Below are positions 59,127 to 64,000 of a stretch of 64,000 bases of DNA, one piece after another. The position numbers and the translations under genes were made by a program. The first letter of the stretch is position 1. Every line of letters begins with the position of its first letter. The notes beneath the pieces were generated by a model. It was not told the origin of the DNA and made no database searches. It saw only the letters and a program-made list of their open reading frames with translations. The stretch comes from Streptomyces griseoruber. Its GTDB lineage: Bacteria; Actinomycetota; Actinomycetes; Streptomycetales; Streptomycetaceae. Where the stretch lies: NCBI RefSeq assembly GCF_001514205.1, contig NZ_KQ948769.1, positions 153,606 to 217,605 of the forward strand, in the 5' to 3' direction.

Positions 59127-60287
59127 TCAGCCGGCGAGCCCCAGCTCACGGGCGATCAGCATCCGCTGCACCTCGCTCGTCCCCTCTCCGATCTCCAGGA
59201 TCTTGGAGTCGCGCCACATCCGGGCCACCGGGTACTCGTTCATGAACCCGTACCCGCCGTGCACCTGGGTGGCGTCCCGGGCGTTGTCGACGGCGATCGT
59301 CGACGAGTACAGCTTCGCCAGCGCCGCCTCCTTCTTGAACGGTTCGCCCGCCACCAGCCGCGAGGCCGCGTCCCGCCAGGCCAGCCGGGCCGTGTGCGCC
59401 TTCATCTCCATGTCGGCGATCTTGAACTGGATGGCCTGGTTGGCGCCGATCGGCCGCCCGAACGCGTGCCGCTCCTGCGCGTACTTCACCGACTCGTCCA
59501 CACAGCCCTGCGCCAGCCCGGTGGCCAGCGCGGCGATCGCGATCCGGCCCTCGTCGAGGATCCGCAGGAACTGCGCGTACCCGCGCCCCTCCTCGCCCAG
59601 CAGGTTCGCCGCCGGCACCCTTACGTCGGAGAAGGACAGCTCCCGGGTGTCGGAGGCGTTCCAGCCGACCTTGGAGTAGGGCTGGGCGACCGTGAAGCCC
59701 GGGGTGCCCGACGGGACGATGATCGCGGAGATCAGCGGCCGCCCGTCGGGCTTGCGGCCGGTGACCGCCGTGACCGTCACCAACCCCGTGATGTCCGTGC
59801 CCGAGTTGGTGATGAAGCACTTGGTGCCGTTGATCACCCATTCATCCGTCTCCGGGTCCAGGCGGGCCGTCGTCCTGGTCGCCCCGGCATCGCTGCCGCC
59901 GTCGGGCTCGGTCAGCCCGAACGCGCCCAGCATCTCGCCCGAGCACAGCCGCGGCAGCCACCGGCGCTTCTGCTCCTCGGTGCCGAACAGATGGATCGGC
60001 ATCGCGCCCAGCGAGACCCCGGCCTCCAGGGTGATCGCCACGGACGAGTCGACCCGCGCCAGCTCCTCCAGGGCGATGCCGAGCGCCAGATAGTCGCCGC
60101 CCATCCCGCCGTGCTCCTCCGGGAACGGCAGCCCGAACAGGCCCATCCGGCCCATCTCGCGGACGATCTCGTACGGGAACTCGTGCCGCTCGTAGAAGTC
60201 GCCGATCTTCGGCGCCACGACGTCGTGCGCGAACTGCTCGACCGTACGGCGGAGTTCCTCCAGCTCGGGGCTGAGACGGTGGTCCAT
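59127..60287 (-). CDS. acdH: acyl-CoA dehydrogenase (branched/short chain)
   Basis: 386 residues from ATG 60287. FAD-binding and catalytic signatures: AFGLTEPDGGSDAGATRTTA, YAQERHAFGRPIGANQAIQF, QVHGGYGFMNEYPV, and the base Glu in EIGEGTSEVQRM. In Streptomyces this gene, followed by HMG-CoA lyase and a biotin carboxylase, is acdH/SCO2779 (from memory), for branched-chain acyl-CoA oxidation; isovaleryl-CoA is the probable substrate given the next genes. Confidence 0.85.
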   Translation of the reverse strand: MDHRLSPELEELRRTVEQFAHDVVAPKIGDFYERHEFPYEIVREMGRMGLFGLPFPEEHGGMGGDYLALGIALEELARVDSSVAITLEAGVSLGAMPIHLFGTEEQKRRWLPRLCSGEMLGAFGLTEPDGGSDAGATRTTARLDPETDEWVINGTKCFITNSGTDITGLVTVTAVTGRKPDGRPLISAIIVPSGTPGFTVAQPYSKVGWNASDTRELSFSDVRVPAANLLGEEGRGYAQFLRILDEGRIAIAALATGLAQGCVDESVKYAQERHAFGRPIGANQAIQFKIADMEMKAHTARLAWRDAASRLVAGEPFKKEAALAKLYSSTIAVDNARDATQVHGGYGFMNEYPVARMWRDSKILEIGEGTSEVQRMLIARELGLAG

Positions 60288-60292
60288 GCTGA

Positions 60293-61234
60293 TCACTGGT
60301 CCTTGTGGGAGAGGGCGCGGACGGTGCGGGACGGGCTGGGTCGGCCCAGCTGGTCGGCCATCCACGCGCTGGTGGCGACGAGGCGGCCGAGATCGACCCC
60401 GGTGTCGATGCCGAGGCCGTGCAGCATCCACACGAGGTCCTCGGTGGCGAGGTTGCCGGTGGCGGACTTCGCGTACGGGCAGCCGCCGAGGCCGCCCGCG
60501 GAGGCGTCGACGGTGGTGACGCCGTGTTCGAGGGCGGCGTAGGTGTTGGCCAGTGCCTGCCCGTAGGTGTCGTGGAAGTGCACGCCGAGGACGTTCGTCG
60601 GCACGCCCTCCTCGTTGAGCAGGGAGAGCAGTTCGAGGACATGGCCGGGGGTAGCGACCCCGATGGTGTCGCCGAGGCTCAGCTCGTCGCAGCCCATGTC
60701 CCGCAGCGCCCGGCAGACCCGGACGACCTGGTGCAGCGGGACCGCGCCCTCCCAGGGGTCGCCGAAGCACATGGAGACATAGCCGCGCACCTGCACGCCC
60801 TCGTCCTTGGCGCGCCGGACGACGGGCTCGAAGACCGCGAGGGACTCGTCGAGCGTGCGGTTGAGGTTGGCCTTGGCGAAGGACTCGGTGGCGCTGGCGA
60901 ACACGGCGACCCGGCGGGCGCCGAGCGCGAGCGCGCGGTCCAGCCCGCGCTGGTTCGGCACCAGCACGGGCAGCGCCACGGGCAGGTCGGCGACCTGCGG
61001 GAACAGGTCCTCGGCGTCGGCGAGTTGCGGCACCCACGCGGGGTGCACGAAGCTCGTCGCCTCGATCGTCGTCAGACCCGCGTCGGCCAGCCGGCGGATG
61101 AACTCGGCCTTCACCTCGGTCGGCACGGCCGACTTCTCGTTCTGCAGACCGTCCCGCGCGCCGACCTCGTGGATCCGCACCCGGTCGGGCAGATCCTGGG
61201 CGGGCACGGTCATCGGGAGCCCTTCAGCGGTCAT
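60293..61234 (-). CDS. hydroxymethylglutaryl-CoA lyase
   Basis: 313 residues, ATG 61234 overlapping the carboxylase stop (ATGA). Catalytic Arg in RDGLQNE, metal-binding His pair in GVHFHDTYGQALANT, and the essential Cys in GLGGCPYAKSATGN. Cleaves HMG-CoA to acetyl-CoA and acetoacetate, the last step of leucine breakdown. Confidence 0.93.
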   Translation of the reverse strand: MTAEGLPMTVPAQDLPDRVRIHEVGARDGLQNEKSAVPTEVKAEFIRRLADAGLTTIEATSFVHPAWVPQLADAEDLFPQVADLPVALPVLVPNQRGLDRALALGARRVAVFASATESFAKANLNRTLDESLAVFEPVVRRAKDEGVQVRGYVSMCFGDPWEGAVPLHQVVRVCRALRDMGCDELSLGDTIGVATPGHVLELLSLLNEEGVPTNVLGVHFHDTYGQALANTYAALEHGVTTVDASAGGLGGCPYAKSATGNLATEDLVWMLHGLGIDTGVDLGRLVATSAWMADQLGRPSPSRTVRALSHKDQ

Positions 61235-63150
61235 TCCGCGACCTCCTCGTACGGGGTGACGACGGCCAGCACCTGGTCCATGGCGACCGTCGTGCCCGGG
61301 GTGACGTCCAGTTCGGCGACCGTGCCGGCGTGCGGGGCGGAGATGACGTGCTCCATCTTCATCGCCTCGACCACCAGCAGGCTCTGCCCCGCGGCGACCT
61401 CGTCCCCGACGGCGACCTTCACCACCGTCACCGTGCCGGGCATGGGCGCGGTGAGGGAATCGGCACCGGAGTGCGCGGAGCCGGTGAGGGACGCGGCCAC
61501 CGGGTCGTGGTCCCGGACGTGCCAGGAGTCACCGTCCCGGCCGACCCAGTCGGCGGCGCGCTGGAAGGTGTGGCGGACACCGTCGAGGGTGACCGAGACC
61601 TGGTCGTCGGTGACGGTGTGGGTGCCTCTCGGGACGTACTCCACGGGCTCGGTGACCCGTAGGGGGAAGCCCACCGGCCTCGGTGTGCCCCCCAGCCGCC
61701 AGCCGCTCGGCACCGAGAAGGGGTCCGTCCACCCGCCGCCCGCCTGCGGCTTCAGCCCCTCCAGCCGTACGGCCGCCGCCGCCTCGTACACCTCCTCCGG
61801 TACGTCCGTGGTGACGAGGTCGTCCACCACCCGCTCCACCAGCCCCGTGTCCAACTCGCCCGCCACCACCGCCGGATGACCGAGCAGCCGCCGCAGGAAC
61901 CCCGCGTTGGTCTGCACGCCCAGGGTCACCGTCCCCGCGAGGGCGGCGCGGAGTCTCCTGAGCGCGGCCGGGCGGTCGGGGCCGTAGGCGATGACCTTGG
62001 ACAGCATCGGGTCGTAGAGGCTGCCCACCTCGGTGCCCTCGCTGAGCCCGGAGTCGGTGCGCACGCCGTCGCCCTGCGGTTCACGCAGCCGCAGGACCGT
62101 TCCGCCGGACGGCAGGAAGCCGCGCGCGGGGTCCTCGGCGCAGATCCGCGCCTCGATCGCGTGGCCGGTGAGCCGTACGTCCTCCTGGGCGAAGTCCAGC
62201 TTCTCGCCCGCCGCGACCCGCAGCTGCCACTCCACCAGGTCCAGCCCGGTGACCAGCTCGGTGACCGGATGCTCCACCTGGAGGCGGGTGTTCATCTCCA
62301 TGAAGTAGTACGAGGAGGGGTCGCCGCCGGGGACGATGAACTCCACCGTGCCCGCGCCCCGGTATCCGCAGGAGCGCGCCGCCTGCACGGCCGCCTCGCC
62401 CATCGCGGCCCTGGTCCCCTCGTCGAGGAGCACGCTCGGCGCCTCCTCGATCACCTTCTGGTGCCGCCGTTGCAGCGAGCACTCGCGCTCGCCCAGGTGG
62501 ACGACGTTGCCGTGGCCGTCGGCCAGGACCTGGATCTCGATGTGCCGGGGCCGGTCCACCCAGCGCTCGACGAGGAGCGTGTCGTCGCCGAAGGAGGCGC
62601 GGGCCTCGCGGCGGGCGGCGGCGATCTCCTCCTCCAGCAGGGTCAGGTCCCGCACCAGCCGCATGCCCTTGCCGCCGCCGCCCGCCGACGGCTTGAGCAG
62701 GACGGGCGCGCCCAGCTCACGGGCCGCCCCGGCGAGGTCGGGGTCCCGTCCGCCGGGGACGACCGGCACCCCGGCCGCCTGTACGGTCTCCTTGGCGCGG
62801 ATCTTGTCGCCCATGAGGGAGATGGCCTCGGCGGGTGGCCCGACGAAGACCAGCCCCGCCTCCTCGCAGGCGCGTGCGAAGGCCGCGTTCTCCGCGAGGA
62901 AGCCGTACCCCGGGTGGACGGCCCGGGCGCCGGTGCGGGCGGCGGCCTCCAGCAGCCGCTCCGCCGACAGATAGCTCTCGGCGGCCGGCGCCGGACCGAG
63001 CCGTACGGCCGTGTCGGCCTCCCGTACGTGCCGTGCGTCGGCGTCGGCGTCGGAGAAGACCGCCACCGAGCGCACGCCCAGCGAGCGCAGCGTACGGATG
63101 ACCCGGACGGCGATCTCGCCCCGGTTGGCGACCAGCACTGTCTCGAACAT
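61231..63150 (-). CDS. acyl-CoA carboxylase alpha subunit (biotin carboxylase + BCCP)
   Basis: 639 residues. Biotin carboxylase ATP-grasp (VLVANRGEIAVRVIR, AGGGGKGMRLV, MEMNTRLQVEHPVTE) and a C-terminal biotinyl domain with VVEAMKMEH (biotin Lys). A ~130-residue linker domain fits the 3-methylcrotonyl-CoA carboxylase type. Neighbours (acyl-CoA dehydrogenase, HMG-CoA lyase, carboxyltransferase) favour methylcrotonyl-CoA as substrate. Confidence 0.92.
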   Translation of the reverse strand: MFETVLVANRGEIAVRVIRTLRSLGVRSVAVFSDADADARHVREADTAVRLGPAPAAESYLSAERLLEAAARTGARAVHPGYGFLAENAAFARACEEAGLVFVGPPAEAISLMGDKIRAKETVQAAGVPVVPGGRDPDLAGAARELGAPVLLKPSAGGGGKGMRLVRDLTLLEEEIAAARREARASFGDDTLLVERWVDRPRHIEIQVLADGHGNVVHLGERECSLQRRHQKVIEEAPSVLLDEGTRAAMGEAAVQAARSCGYRGAGTVEFIVPGGDPSSYYFMEMNTRLQVEHPVTELVTGLDLVEWQLRVAAGEKLDFAQEDVRLTGHAIEARICAEDPARGFLPSGGTVLRLREPQGDGVRTDSGLSEGTEVGSLYDPMLSKVIAYGPDRPAALRRLRAALAGTVTLGVQTNAGFLRRLLGHPAVVAGELDTGLVERVVDDLVTTDVPEEVYEAAAAVRLEGLKPQAGGGWTDPFSVPSGWRLGGTPRPVGFPLRVTEPVEYVPRGTHTVTDDQVSVTLDGVRHTFQRAADWVGRDGDSWHVRDHDPVAASLTGSAHSGADSLTAPMPGTVTVVKVAVGDEVAAGQSLLVVEAMKMEHVISAPHAGTVAELDVTPGTTVAMDQVLAVVTPYEEVAE

Positions 63151-63156
63151 CGGTCC

Positions 63157-64000
63157 TCACATCCGGAAGACGCCGAACTGGGGGTCACCCAGGGGCGCGT
63201 TGGCACAGGCGGTCAGGGCGAGGCCGAGCACCTGGCGGGTCTCCAACGGGTCGATGACGCCGTCGTCCCAGAGCCGGGCGGTGGCGTAGTAGGCGTTGCC
63301 CTGGCGCTCGTACTGGGCGCGGATTGGGGCCTTGAAGGCCTCTTCCTCCTCCAGTGGCCAGCTCTCGCCCCCGGCCTCCCACTGGTCCCGCTTGACGGTC
63401 GCGAGGACCGACGCGGCCTGCTCGCCGCCCATGACGGAGATCTTGGCGTTGGGCCACATCCACAGGAAGCGGGGGGAGTAGGCCCGGCCGCACATCGAGT
63501 AGTTCCCGGCGCCGTACGACCCGCCGACCACGACCGTCAGCTTCGGCACGCGCGTGCAGGCGACGGCCGTCACCATCTTCGCGCCGTGCTTGGCGATGCC
63601 GCCCGCCTCGTAGTCCTTGCCGACCATGAACCCGGAGACGTTCTGCAGGAACACCAGCGGGATCCCGCGCTGGTCGCACAGCTCGATGAAGTGGGCGCCC
63701 TTCTGGGCGGACTCGGAGAACAGGATGCCGTTGTTGGCGACGATCCCGACCGGGTGGCCGTGGATCCGGGCGAAGCCGGTCACCAGGGTCTGCCCGAACT
63801 CCGCCTTGAACTCGGCGAACCGCGAGCCGTCCACCACGCGCGCGATGATCTCCCGTACGTCGTAGGGGGTACGGGAGTCCACCGGGACCGCGCCGTACAG
63901 CCCGTAGGGGTCCACCTTGGGCTCGGTGACCGGCGCCACCTCCCAGGGGAGCGGCCCGCGCGCGGGGAGCGTGGCGGCGATGGTGCGCACGATCCGCAGG
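63157..64000 (-). CDS. acyl-CoA carboxylase beta subunit (carboxyltransferase), 5' end outside the window
   Basis: The last 281 codons of a ~530-residue carboxyltransferase. Visible: DPYGLYGAVPVDSRTPYDVR, GIVANNGILFSESAQKGAHF, GIPLVFLQNVSGFMVG, CTRVPKLTVVVGGSYGAGNY and ISVMGGEQAASVLATVKRDQ, all methylcrotonyl/propionyl carboxylase beta signatures. The gene begins beyond 64000. Six bases separate its stop from the alpha-subunit start. Confidence 0.93.
   Translation of the reverse strand, partial: LRIVRTIAATLPARGPLPWEVAPVTEPKVDPYGLYGAVPVDSRTPYDVREIIARVVDGSRFAEFKAEFGQTLVTGFARIHGHPVGIVANNGILFSESAQKGAHFIELCDQRGIPLVFLQNVSGFMVGKDYEAGGIAKHGAKMVTAVACTRVPKLTVVVGGSYGAGNYSMCGRAYSPRFLWMWPNAKISVMGGEQAASVLATVKRDQWEAGGESWPLEEEEAFKAPIRAQYERQGNAYYATARLWDDGVIDPLETRQVLGLALTACANAPLGDPQFGVFRM

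Overview
The window is a GC-rich stretch of an actinobacterial chromosome, almost certainly Streptomyces. The evidence is strong third-position G/C bias, GTG and TTG starts, many four-base ATGA/GTGA gene overlaps, a developmental regulator (adpA) with an in-frame TTA codon, the cebR-cebEFG-bglC cellobiose cluster, the desferrioxamine genes desABCD with desE, and whiJ-type HTH/DUF397/ATPase genes. From memory, the order cdgA ... cebR, tRNA-His, orn, adpA ... glmS ... des genes ... acyl-CoA dehydrogenase/HMG-CoA lyase/carboxylase matches the SCO2817-SCO2776 side of the S. coelicolor map. No ribosomal RNA, CRISPR array, prophage or intact insertion sequence was seen.

Layout. 0-6 kb: a cysteine-free maleate-isomerase-like protein, a luciferase-like oxidoreductase, the cyclic-di-GMP enzyme CdgA and a secreted M6-type protease, then tRNA-Lys. 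6-12.3 kb (minus strand): a polycistron with a PAP2 phosphatase, a 4Fe-4S RecB/Cas4-type nuclease, an unrecognised 541-residue protein and an SF1 Upf1/Dna2-like helicase. They overlap tightly and together look like a split Dna2; two small genes follow, one a primase/polymerase-like fragment. 12.5-19 kb: a histidine phosphatase, an NsdA-like regulator, a second primase/polymerase-like fragment, a spermidine-synthase-like protein, an anchored hypothetical protein and a two-component pair. 19-20.9 kb: a 173-bp MITE immediately upstream of a frameshifted chitinase. 21-27.7 kb: a galactoside operon (binding lipoprotein, two permeases, GH36 alpha-galactosidase, GH42 beta-galactosidase) without its own ATPase or regulator. 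27.7-33.1 kb: a tail-anchored zinc-cluster protein, a VOC/TetR pair with a phased GTAC operator, a 2H phosphoesterase, a whiJ-type trio and VapBC. 33.1-39.4 kb: the cellobiose cluster with two CebR boxes. 39-45.5 kb: a GNAT enzyme, tRNA-His, orn, adpA with AdpA-like sites upstream, a universal stress protein, an acetate-transporter-like protein and an internally deleted FkbM methyltransferase. 45.5-51.9 kb: glmS, a purple-acid-type phosphatase, a DUF4429/SHOCT protein and a fused sigma-like/zinc-anti-sigma/TM/ricin protein. 52-59 kb: desABCD, a siderophore-interacting reductase and desE, with two iron boxes. 59-64 kb: a leucine/branched-chain catabolic operon cut by the window end.

How the parts work together. 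CebEFG import cello-oligosaccharides, BglC hydrolyses them and CebR senses them. The alpha/beta-galactosidase operon is a parallel import-and-hydrolyse unit, and both probably share a multitask ATPase encoded elsewhere. DesA-D make desferrioxamine from lysine; DesE and the reductase bring it back and release the iron, all probably under DmdR1/IdeR control. CdgA, AdpA and the whiJ-type trio tie the region to development. All functions are inferred from sequence reading; no search or structure prediction was run.
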